Positions 1 through 8,307 of a stretch of DNA of 36,579 nucleotides are shown here, piece after piece (position 1 is the stretch's first letter; each line of letters starts with the position of its first letter). The position numbers and the translations under genes are program-made. The notes below the pieces were generated by a model. The model saw only the letters and a list, made by a program, of their open reading frames with translations. It did not search any database and was not told the origin of the DNA. Source of the DNA: Microcaldota archaeon (GTDB lineage: Archaea; Micrarchaeota; Micrarchaeia; Micrarchaeales; CABMGC01). The stretch covers positions 1 through 36,579 of the forward strand of contig JAJZNA010000019.1 of NCBI GenBank assembly GCA_021848065.1, given 5' to 3'.

Positions 1-61
1 AGTTATGCTATCAATCTGCAAAAGTATAGCACGTTTCACTTTACCAACCGAACATATTTAG

Positions 62-130
62 CTACAAGGATTTATAACACTTGCACTCGACAATTCATCC
101 CACCTCTAAAGAGTGTGGGCTTCCTTGTAG
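62..130. other. nested inverted repeats, possible structured RNA or 5' leader element
   Basis: CTACAAGGA (62-70) / TCCTTGTAG (122-130) enclosing CCCAC (99-103) / GTGGG (115-119). Confidence 0.4.
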
Positions 131-202
131 AGATTAGGTGAATGACGGCAGATAAAGATAGCTGTATTAATATTGCATTGAATATGTTCATCGGAGTTCC
201 TT

Positions 203-775
203 ATGGATTATACAAACACCATAACCAAATATCTCCAGGAAGGCATAGATGCCAGGAAGGCAGTAGACCCAAAACAGGTCATTGAGGTATCTGAGAGGGT
301 CTATAGTGCCATGAAGAAAGGCAACAAGCTCATACTTTTTGGAAACGGGGGTTCTGCGGCAGACGCACAGCATATCGCAGGCGAATTCGTATGCAGATTC
401 CTTATAGAGAGGAGATCAATGCCGGCAATATCTTTGTCTACCGATACTTCAGTTCTGACAGCGATAGGCAATGATTATGGTTATGATGATGTGTTTGCAA
501 GGCAAATAGAAGGGCTTGGAAAGGAGGGAGACGTTGCAATCGGGCTTTCCACATCGGGAAACTCCCCAAACGTGATAAAAGGCATAAGGAAGGCGAAGAG
601 CCTTGGCATATACACCATAGGGTTTGGCGGGAAAGACGGCGGCGCACTTAAGGATGAAGTGGACATGATGGTCATAGCCAAGGCAGGCCTGCATGGGCAG
701 ATACAGGAAGTGCACATAACGCTAGGCCACATGATCTCCATGATAGTAGAGGACATGATGTTCGGGAACAGATAG
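203..775 (+). CDS. gmhA: SIS-domain phosphoheptose isomerase (sedoheptulose-7-phosphate isomerase)
   Basis: 190 aa; GNGGSAADAQHIAGEFVCRF, LSTSGNSPNV and HGQIQEVHITLGHM are GmhA hallmarks; followed by hddA- and gmhB-like genes. Confidence 0.93.
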   Translation: MDYTNTITKYLQEGIDARKAVDPKQVIEVSERVYSAMKKGNKLILFGNGGSAADAQHIAGEFVCRFLIERRSMPAISLSTDTSVLTAIGNDYGYDDVFARQIEGLGKEGDVAIGLSTSGNSPNVIKGIRKAKSLGIYTIGFGGKDGGALKDEVDMMVIAKAGLHGQIQEVHITLGHMISMIVEDMMFGNR

Positions 776-791
776 CATCGAGGCACATAAG

Positions 792-1808
792 ATGGATTCA
801 CACAAGAGGGTAGTAATAACGCGCACGCCTTTCAGGATAAGCTTTGCTGGAGGCGGAACGGACATACCCGATTATTACAGAAGATTTGGCACTGGCGCAG
901 TGCTCAGCGGGGCCATGAACAGGTACATGTTCGTAAGCGCACACCAATATTTCTTCAGGGATAAGATAAGGATACACTACGCCAGGGCAGAGAATGATGT
1001 TGCAGATGTAAACGAGGTACAGCACCCATCCATAAGGGAATGCCTCAAGCTCACAGGGATAAAGAACGGGATACAGATATCCTCTGTGGCAGACATACCT
1101 TCAAAGGGGACGGGGCTGGGATCCAGCAGCTCGTTTGCAGTTGGGCTCCTAAATGCACTTCATGTATGGAAAGGGGAAAGCGCAACTGGGAAACAGCTGG
1201 CAGAAGAGGCGATTTACATAGAGAGGACGGCGCTAAAGGAGGCAGGAGGCAAACAGGACCAGTACGTTGCTGCATATGGCGGATTGCTACTGATGGAATT
1301 CAAGAAGGATGATACAGTTGCAGTGAGGCAGGTTGATATAAGCAAGGGCAATCTCAAAGATCTGGAGAGGCATCTCCTGCTGATGTACACCGGCAAGGAA
1401 AGGAATTCTAGTGACATACATGTAAAGCAGGCTGGGGAAGTAGGATCGCACATACAGGCCTACCAAAAGATGGCAGAAATAGCGTACAGCCACTGCGATG
1501 CTCTTGAGAATGGCAGATGGGACGAGACGGGCAAGTTCCTGCATGAGAACTGGATGCTTAAGAAGACGCTTGCCGGAGGCATAAGCGATCCCCATATAGA
1601 CAGCATATATAACACTGCGATGCAGAACGGGGCAGAAGGAGGGAAGATGATAGGCGCAGGAGGAGGCGGATTCATGCTCTTCTACGCAGACCCTGACAAA
1701 CATCATAAAATAATAGAGGCCCTTCCGCAAATGCGTACTGAGCCATTTGAATTTGAAGAGGGAGGGAGCAGCGTGATATACAGCCAGGGAGACCCAGTCA
1801 CGCAATAA
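792..1808 (+). CDS. hddA: GHMP-family D-glycero-D-manno-heptose 7-phosphate kinase
   Basis: 338 aa; TPFRISFAGGGTDIPDYY, GTGLGSSSSFAVGLLNAL and GAGGGGFMLFY GHMP motifs; adjacent to gmhA/gmhB. Confidence 0.9.
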   Translation: MDSHKRVVITRTPFRISFAGGGTDIPDYYRRFGTGAVLSGAMNRYMFVSAHQYFFRDKIRIHYARAENDVADVNEVQHPSIRECLKLTGIKNGIQISSVADIPSKGTGLGSSSSFAVGLLNALHVWKGESATGKQLAEEAIYIERTALKEAGGKQDQYVAAYGGLLLMEFKKDDTVAVRQVDISKGNLKDLERHLLLMYTGKERNSSDIHVKQAGEVGSHIQAYQKMAEIAYSHCDALENGRWDETGKFLHENWMLKKTLAGGISDPHIDSIYNTAMQNGAEGGKMIGAGGGGFMLFYADPDKHHKIIEALPQMRTEPFEFEEGGSSVIYSQGDPVTQ

Positions 1809-1863
1809 ACCCAGCATTACCAACTTAGCCAAATATTAACCTTTTTGATGCATAGAGCTTATC

Positions 1864-2394
1864 ATGAAGCCGGCAATATTCCTGGATAGGGACGGCACCC
1901 TAAACTATGACTGCCCCTACTGCAGGAACGAGAGCGAGATAAGGATGTATGAAGACATCTACACGCCCCTTGAGAAGCTCTCGGAGGACTATTACATAAT
2001 AATAGTAACTAACCAGTCAGGGGTGGGAAGGGGATACTTCTCCCTTGAGGACATGAAAAGGATGAATGATAAGGTTAGAAGGGAGATAGAATTCGAAGGA
2101 GGGAGGGTGGACGCGATATATTCATGCCCGCACAAGCCTGAAGACAACTGCGCGTGCAGGAAGCCGAAGACAGGCCTTATAGATCAGGCCCTTAAGGACT
2201 TCGATATAGATCTGAGAGGATCGTTCTTCATAGGCGACGATGACAAGGACATGATTCTTGCCAAAAGGATGGGGATAAAGAGCATATGCGTGAGGCGCAG
2301 GGGGAACGAGGTGCCGGACTTCTATGCGGAAGATTTTTATGAGGCTCTAAAGATAATAGAAGAGTACCAAAAAAGTGGATTTTATGGAGATTAA
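1864..2394 (+). CDS. gmhB: HAD-family D-glycero-D-manno-heptose 1,7-bisphosphate phosphatase
   Basis: FLDRDGTLNYDC, VTNQSGVGRGYFS, CPHKPEDNCACRKPKTG (Zn-binding loop), FIGDDDKDM. Confidence 0.9.
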   Translation: MKPAIFLDRDGTLNYDCPYCRNESEIRMYEDIYTPLEKLSEDYYIIIVTNQSGVGRGYFSLEDMKRMNDKVRREIEFEGGRVDAIYSCPHKPEDNCACRKPKTGLIDQALKDFDIDLRGSFFIGDDDKDMILAKRMGIKSICVRRRGNEVPDFYAEDFYEALKIIEEYQKSGFYGD

Positions 2395-3304
2395 GGGAAA
2401 GAAGATAATAGTGACGGGCGGTGCAGGTTTCATAGGCAGCAACCTCGTGGAGAGGCTATGCAAGGACAATGAGGTTTGCGTGATAGACAATCTCCACACT
2501 GGATCTGAGGACAACCTTTCCCATGCAAATGGCTCTGGCAGTGTAACTTTCAAGAAAATAGATTCCGGAGACATAGCAGAGGCGGGATTCGATGCGGATA
2601 TAGTTTACCACCTTGGCATGTATTCGGCTTCACCCATGTACAGGGATAACCCTCTTCTTCTTGGAGAAGTTGCCAGCAGCATGGTGAAGGTGCTGGAATA
2701 TATAAAGAAGAGGAAGATACCTCTTGTGTTCGCTTCGACATCATCCATATACAACGGCGTGAAGCCTCCGCACAAAGAGGATGCGCAGTTCTTCGTCACT
2801 GATTACTACACTGAAGGCAGGATATTCGCAGAGAGGGCTTCGGAGCTGTATAGCAAACTGCACGGCTGCAACATAGCCGCCATGAGGTTCTTTTCAGTAT
2901 ACGGATGGCACGAGGAGGCCAAGAAGGGCTATGCAAACCTCGTGACACAATTTATGTGGGATATGAAGAAAGGCAAGTCCCCAGTCATATACGGGGATGG
3001 AAAACAGAAGAGGGACTTCGTCTTCGTAGACGACGTAGTGGAGGCTCTTGTCAGGGCATCGGCAGTCAAGGGCTTTGAAGTGTTCAATGTAGGTGCAGGA
3101 AGGAGCTACACAATCAATCAGATGGTAGACATACTAAACAAGAAGCTTGGCAAGGACATCGCCAAAAAGTACGTGAAGATGCCTGTGAGCAACTACGTGA
3201 TGGAGACCCTTGCAGATACATCCAAGGCCAAGAGGCTGCTGGGCTTCGAGGCGCAGGTAAGCCTTGAGGATGGAATCGAGAGGCTCCTTAAAGGCGGAAA
3301 GTGA
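2375..3304 (+). CDS. NAD-dependent epimerase/dehydratase (extended SDR) with Y-x-x-x-R in place of YxxxK
   Basis: TGGAGFIGSNLVERL Rossmann motif, STSSIYN, GDGKQKRDFVFVDDVVEAL; alternative start at 2384; overlaps end of gmhB. Confidence 0.87.
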   Translation: MDFMEIKGKKIIVTGGAGFIGSNLVERLCKDNEVCVIDNLHTGSEDNLSHANGSGSVTFKKIDSGDIAEAGFDADIVYHLGMYSASPMYRDNPLLLGEVASSMVKVLEYIKKRKIPLVFASTSSIYNGVKPPHKEDAQFFVTDYYTEGRIFAERASELYSKLHGCNIAAMRFFSVYGWHEEAKKGYANLVTQFMWDMKKGKSPVIYGDGKQKRDFVFVDDVVEALVRASAVKGFEVFNVGAGRSYTINQMVDILNKKLGKDIAKKYVKMPVSNYVMETLADTSKAKRLLGFEAQVSLEDGIERLLKGGK

Positions 3305-3336
3305 ATCTGCAAGCATTACCTGAGCCCCTAAAGGCC

Positions 3337-3356
3337 GTGGTGCACGTTGGCACCAC
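3337..3356. other. hairpin GTGGTGC-acgttg-GCACCAC between the two tandem epimerase genes
   Basis: 7-bp perfect stem, 6-nt loop; no T-run follows. Confidence 0.45.
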
Positions 3357-3404
3357 CCAAAGGTATAAGAGAGGTTAAAGCTGAGATTAGTTAGGTGTAT
3401 TCTG

Positions 3405-4289
3405 TTGCCTAGATTGTTTATCACGGGAATATGCGGTTTCATAGGCAGGCATATCGCCACAGAAGCCATGAGACAGGGTTTTGAAGTCAGTGGCTGCGAC
3501 AGGAGGCCCATCAAGATAGATGGGGCCAGTATACACAAGGCCGATGTAAGGGACAAGAAGGCGATGCTGAAGCTTACAAAGAAGGCAGACAGCATAATAC
3601 ACCTTGCAGCGGTGACCTCCAATCTTGAATTTGAGAAGAAGATGCCGTACTGCTATGAGGTAAATGTCAACGGGACTAACAATATTTTCGAAGCGGCATT
3701 TGAGAATGGGTGCGAGAAGCTGCTTTATGCATCCAGCTCTGCAGTATACGCAGACAAGTTCAGCGAAGATGCGGCAATAGACATAGGGGGCATGAAGAAT
3801 CATTATGCGAAGACCAAGCTTATGAACGAGGCTGTTGGAAAGTCTTATAGGTCGCAGGGGCTCTTGGATGCTGTTGGGATGAGATTCTTCAACGTGTACG
3901 GTGCCTGGGAAAACGACAAGGGAAACTACGCCAGCATAGTAAGCCTGTTCATGAAGCAGAAAAAGGCGGGAATGATAAGCATATACGGGGATGGCAAGCA
4001 GGCGCGCGACCTGATACATGCTGATGATGTAGCAAAGATAGCGCTGCTTCTGCTAAGGAAAGGGAGGAAGGAGGTATATAACGTTGGGACAGGAAAGGCT
4101 ACTTCATACAACGAGATAGCGGACCTGGTGGGCGGGAACAGGACCTATGTTAAGAACCCGCTCTCCACATACCAGCTCCTCACAAAGGCGGATACGAAAA
4201 GGCTGCTTGACGACATAGGTAATTTCACGTTTGTGGATGTTAAGGAAGGAATAGCGCGCCTGGCTTCGGGCAACAGGATGCTGCAATGA
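3405..4289 (+). CDS. NAD-dependent epimerase/dehydratase (extended SDR)
   Basis: TGICGFIGRHIA, SSSAVYAD, YAKTK, GDGKQARDLIHADDVAKIAL; TTG start with AGGTG upstream; paralogous to the preceding gene. Confidence 0.87.
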   Translation: MPRLFITGICGFIGRHIATEAMRQGFEVSGCDRRPIKIDGASIHKADVRDKKAMLKLTKKADSIIHLAAVTSNLEFEKKMPYCYEVNVNGTNNIFEAAFENGCEKLLYASSSAVYADKFSEDAAIDIGGMKNHYAKTKLMNEAVGKSYRSQGLLDAVGMRFFNVYGAWENDKGNYASIVSLFMKQKKAGMISIYGDGKQARDLIHADDVAKIALLLLRKGRKEVYNVGTGKATSYNEIADLVGGNRTYVKNPLSTYQLLTKADTKRLLDDIGNFTFVDVKEGIARLASGNRMLQ

Positions 4290-5374
4290 ACAGGCTTTCC
4301 GTACTGATTTTTACAAAGGACAAAGTAAAAGATACTCTTAGGCTCATAAAGAATGTATACGTAGTGGCTTCTGAAATTGTGGTGATGGATTCCAGCACAG
4401 TTAAAAACAGGAATGCATTCGAAAAAGAGCTAAAGAAGGGGAAACTTTCAAAAGTGAGGACGTTTTATGTTGCACCGCTCGGATATCCTGATCCGATGAG
4501 GGAATTCGCACTCAGGAAATGCAGGAATGAGTGGGTGCTGCTAATGGACACGGACGAGACCTTGTCTGAGGAACTTGCAGGAAGAATTCCAAGCGTCATA
4601 AAGGATGCCAAAGCAGATGGCTTCATGATCGACAGGGTGGAGAAGGACGGGGCTGGGAAGGTCATGGGGCGCGCCTACCAGCTTAGGCTCTATAGAAAGA
4701 GCAAGGTCAAGTACAATGGTATGCCGCACGAATTTCCAGAGGTGCACGGCAAGACAGATACCATTGATGCCCCATTCAGCATAATTCACGTGCATGATTT
4801 TGGCGCTTTAGGAAAGAATTTGTATGCGTCAGAAGTTACATCATATAGGACAATAGTTATAGAATCGTTCACAAACAGATTGGCTTACGGCGATCTGATG
4901 TCAAAGGTTTCCAAGGGGAATACATTTGCAGGGAGCCTGTTTGGAATGTATATGCGTGCGAAGGGTGCAAAGCCTGAAGAAGAATTGAGCTGGCTGGACT
5001 ATTGGCTGTTTTTCAAGTTTCCTGTTTTCGACCACGTAAGGTCATCTTTTCCTGCACTTAATATGAAATCGGTAAAAGATAGGCTGGATTATGCGAGGTA
5101 TAAATTAGGTTATTTTTTTAAAGTGGACAAAGTGCATAGGAAACTCCAGTTTGCTATCTCGATGGATCTTGAAAAGGATAAGGGCATAATAAATTATCTT
5201 GGATTAGGATCTCCCGAAGTCATACAAAAGATAAACAAGGTATTCATAGATAGGGATGCCAACAGCCTTGCAGTGTTGGGATATCTTCTTTATAAAAGGC
5301 ATGAGTTAGGCAAGGGATACTATAGGCACCTTTCAGATTTTGGAAGCTACGATGCAGGCTGGATGAAGGTTTAA
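4286..5374 (+). CDS. glycosyltransferase, GT2-like
   Basis: 362 aa; LSVLIFTKDKVKDTLRLIKNV, EWVLLMDTDETLSEEL (DxD-like); ATGA overlap with upstream gene. Confidence 0.78.
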   Translation: MNRLSVLIFTKDKVKDTLRLIKNVYVVASEIVVMDSSTVKNRNAFEKELKKGKLSKVRTFYVAPLGYPDPMREFALRKCRNEWVLLMDTDETLSEELAGRIPSVIKDAKADGFMIDRVEKDGAGKVMGRAYQLRLYRKSKVKYNGMPHEFPEVHGKTDTIDAPFSIIHVHDFGALGKNLYASEVTSYRTIVIESFTNRLAYGDLMSKVSKGNTFAGSLFGMYMRAKGAKPEEELSWLDYWLFFKFPVFDHVRSSFPALNMKSVKDRLDYARYKLGYFFKVDKVHRKLQFAISMDLEKDKGIINYLGLGSPEVIQKINKVFIDRDANSLAVLGYLLYKRHELGKGYYRHLSDFGSYDAGWMKV

Positions 5375-5409
5375 TCGCATTAGTGCTAGGTTTTCACCAC
5401 AGAACGCTT

Positions 5410-5586
5410 TTAGCCTTTAATGAATTTATAGAATTGGCATAAGTGCTTCGCCCAGTACCTGTCATAGCACAGGCGAGAAAGGCCATGATTCACATAAGGC
5501 TTGCAGAGATATGCTTTTGGTGAGATGTGGCATTGCCTCTGAAATTGCGTTGGGGCATATTCCCGCCTTCTGATTTTAAGCACCAT
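5410..5586 (-). CDS. 58-aa hypothetical basic Cys-containing small protein, below the ORF-track cutoff
   Basis: MVLKIRRREYAPTQFQRQCHISPKAYLCKPYVNHGLSRLCYDRYWAKHLCQFYKFIKG; read codon by codon on the minus strand; TTATAAAG TATA-like box about 30 nt upstream; fills most of a 277-bp gap. Confidence 0.35.
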   Translation of the reverse strand: MVLKIRRREYAPTQFQRQCHISPKAYLCKPYVNHGLSRLCYDRYWAKHLCQFYKFIKG

Positions 5587-5651
5587 TTACCGCTGTAGGC
5601 CCCTCTTTCTCTTTATAAGAGTGCGTGTCTCATAGATAATGTTAGAATTCA

Positions 5652-6701
5652 GTGATTTTGTTGAGAGTAGGTCTTCTGGGGCTTAAAAAGGAATATGACA
5701 ATACGGTTGGACAGGGAATACAGAAGTATATGTACCAGATGTATTCGAGATTAAAGGGCAGAAAGGATGTGGAAGTTGAGGTTGCAGAGTACAATGATAC
5801 GTTCCCCTTCATGGGATCCGGGATATCATTCATGCTGGGTAATATGTTTAAGGACTTCAGCTCTTATGATATAATACATAGCCTTGACCAGAAGCCGCTG
5901 CTGGCGCTCAGGAAAGGCAATGCAAAATTAGTGGTGACTGCGCACGACTTCCAGCCGCTACTGGCACCACAATACAATGATACAGGGATAAAAGAGATCT
6001 TATGGAACCCAATAATACAGCTTGGAATGAGGCTTTCCCTGCGGGCAGACCATATGATTGCTAGGTCAAAGCTTACGCATAGGGATGCCATAAGGCTAGG
6101 ATACGATAAAAACAAAATAACCATAATAAACGATGGGGTTGACGAGAGGTTTTTCAGAAAGGCAGCTGCAAAGAAGGGGCATGGATTCCGGGTAGGATAT
6201 ATCGGGGCGTTAAGGAAGAGGAAGAATGTTGAATTTGCCATAGAGGCTTTCAAAAGGTTTGGAAATAGGAAAGCATCTTTTGAAATATGGGGGAAGAAGC
6301 AGTTTCTGTACAGCAAGCTAGAGTCCATGGCCAGTGAAGACAAGAGGATAAGGATGATGGGGCTTGCTCCTGAACAAAGATTGGTTGAGGTGTACGATAG
6401 CTTTGATGCGTTCGTGTTTCCGAGTTTCTATGAGGGCTTTGGCATACCGATAATAGAGGCGCAGGCGAGGGGCCTTCCTGTGATAATATACAAGCATGGG
6501 AAGATGACGGACGAGGTTAAAAAATACTGTTTTGAGGCCGAAGATGAAGACCACATGGCACAGATATTGGAGGATATCAGCACGAATGGATATAATGACT
6601 CCAGAAGGAAGAAGGCCATTGAGTATGCCAGGGGGTTCACATGGCAAAAAGAAGCGGACGAGACACTTGCGCTGTATAAAAAGTTGGTAAAGAATGGATA
6701 G
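5652..6701 (+). CDS. glycosyltransferase family 4 (GT-B)
   Basis: FRVGYIGALRKRKNVEFAIEAF, FPSFYEGFGIPIIEAQARGLPVI (E-x7-E motif); true start among GTG 5652 / TTG 5658 / TTG 5661 uncertain. Confidence 0.88.
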   Translation: MILLRVGLLGLKKEYDNTVGQGIQKYMYQMYSRLKGRKDVEVEVAEYNDTFPFMGSGISFMLGNMFKDFSSYDIIHSLDQKPLLALRKGNAKLVVTAHDFQPLLAPQYNDTGIKEILWNPIIQLGMRLSLRADHMIARSKLTHRDAIRLGYDKNKITIINDGVDERFFRKAAAKKGHGFRVGYIGALRKRKNVEFAIEAFKRFGNRKASFEIWGKKQFLYSKLESMASEDKRIRMMGLAPEQRLVEVYDSFDAFVFPSFYEGFGIPIIEAQARGLPVIIYKHGKMTDEVKKYCFEAEDEDHMAQILEDISTNGYNDSRRKKAIEYARGFTWQKEADETLALYKKLVKNG

Positions 6702-7839
6702 GCTTGCAATCTTCACAGGGAGCGATATGCGTACATTCGGAGGGGGGGAGAAATACGTGGCGGAGCTCATAAACAGACTGCATGACTTCGATACAACAAT
6801 ATACTCATATAAGGGGAAACCCCCATTCAGGCAGACCGAACGCAATCTTAGGAAAATAGTGAAGTGCAAAATAGAGTATTATAGCGCACCTGAGATACCT
6901 ATCCTAAAAGAGAGGGTTATGGTTACCATCAGCGGAATAAAAGCCATAAGAAAACTTAGAGATTTTGATGCGGTTTATTGCCTTGACAATAGCTTCGTAA
7001 CCAACCTCCTACTCTCTTGTGCAAGCAGAAGATACGGTTTCAAGTACATACTAGGCATACATGACGCCAACATACTTCGCGAAGAACCGATAAAGGCATC
7101 CATCTTTAGGTCAATCCTTCTGAAGCTATATGCCCCAATTAGAAACTGGGGACTGATGAGTGCCCCAAATATAAGGGTAATAAATGATAGGGATGGGAAA
7201 AGGTTGGAGAAATTGGGATACAAAGGCAGGATCTACAGCATAACAGACTTCGTAAACGTGAGCGATTCACACCCGCATGTAGATTCGAAGAGGTTCGTTG
7301 TACTTTTTGTAGGTAGGCTCAGTGTAGTCCATAAAGGCATAGACCTCCTAGCAGATATAATAGACAAGATACTTACCCTTGGATATGATATCCATTTTGA
7401 CATAATCGGTTCAGGAGATGATGGCGAAGTGCTTGTTAAAGACGTGGTAAGCAGGCACAGTAAAAATGTCAGGTGGCTTGGATTTGTTACTGAGAAAGAG
7501 CTATCAGAAGCCTATGATAGGTCTGGCATGCTCGTATTCACATCACGCTTTGAGAGTTTTGGGCTTAGCCTAGCCGAAGCGCAAGCGCATGGGCTACCTG
7601 CAGTCGCATTCAAAGTGCGGGGCCCTGACGTAATAATAAAAGATAAAAAGCAGGGCATCCTCGTTGAACCGTTTGATACAGATAGATTTTCAGCTGAAGT
7701 AATTAAATACTTTAAATTATGGGATTCGGATGCGAGGGCTTATGGGAAGTTAAAAAAAAGGATATCGGAAGTAGTAATTGGGAGATTCGGAGAGGAAGCC
7801 ATACTCCCAAAGGTAAAGAGGATGTTGAAAGAAAGATAG
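6694..7839 (+). CDS. glycosyltransferase family 4 (GT-B)
   Basis: GGGEKYVAELINRL, VLFVGRLSVVHKGIDLL, FTSRFESFGLSLAEAQAHGLPAV; overlaps upstream GT. Confidence 0.9.
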   Translation: MDRLAIFTGSDMRTFGGGEKYVAELINRLHDFDTTIYSYKGKPPFRQTERNLRKIVKCKIEYYSAPEIPILKERVMVTISGIKAIRKLRDFDAVYCLDNSFVTNLLLSCASRRYGFKYILGIHDANILREEPIKASIFRSILLKLYAPIRNWGLMSAPNIRVINDRDGKRLEKLGYKGRIYSITDFVNVSDSHPHVDSKRFVVLFVGRLSVVHKGIDLLADIIDKILTLGYDIHFDIIGSGDDGEVLVKDVVSRHSKNVRWLGFVTEKELSEAYDRSGMLVFTSRFESFGLSLAEAQAHGLPAVAFKVRGPDVIIKDKKQGILVEPFDTDRFSAEVIKYFKLWDSDARAYGKLKKRISEVVIGRFGEEAILPKVKRMLKER

Positions 7840-7843
7840 TTTA

Positions 7844-8200
7844 TCAGTCCTTTGATAAGAACATCGTGACAAATAGTATTGACGCAATTCCAGATATTAA
7901 CCCCCATAAGATTATGAAATAATTCGGATCCCCTGTGGATGAGTATAATCCATAGGTTGCATGAATATTGAAAAAGACATAGCTGAATGCAAAAAAGGCA
8001 AGCAGTGAAACAGCACTTGCTGCTTCAAGCACCTTTTTGTTCAGCTCTATTGGAAGTAACGATTTTGCATTCTTATTCCTGTAGAATAGGTAAAGCAATA
8101 GTACTATTGAAATGCCGAGTACAAGAAGGACTAACCCATCAGAGTTTAAGCCTAGAAGATTTACAGGCACATAACCTGGATTATTGTAATATTGTTCCAT
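7844..8200 (-). CDS. small integral membrane protein of unknown function, about 3 TM segments
   Basis: 118 aa; hydrophobic segments LVLLVLGISIVLLLYLFY, AASAVSLLAFFAFSYVFF, YFIILWGLISGIASILFVTMF; minus strand, convergent with the GT4 gene. Confidence 0.62.
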   Translation of the reverse strand: MEQYYNNPGYVPVNLLGLNSDGLVLLVLGISIVLLLYLFYRNKNAKSLLPIELNKKVLEAASAVSLLAFFAFSYVFFNIHATYGLYSSTGDPNYFIILWGLISGIASILFVTMFLSKD

Positions 8201-8307
8201 TCAAACACGGTTAGGATGGTGACTTTAGCTAAATAAGTATTATCAAGTAATATAATTAAGTAGGTTGTACTAAAAAATATTACCTTGCTAATATAGAAGC
8301 TGATTGT

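Noticed and set aside
3134-4019. Minus-strand ORFs of 162 and 210 aa
   Set aside because: Antisense to the two epimerases, which have clear family motifs.
5511-5581. Possible C/D box sRNA (TGCTT/AAGCA terminal stem, GTGAGAT, two CTGA boxes)
   Set aside because: The C box does not match RTGATGA and no convincing C' box is present; the minus-strand 58-aa ORF overlaps it.
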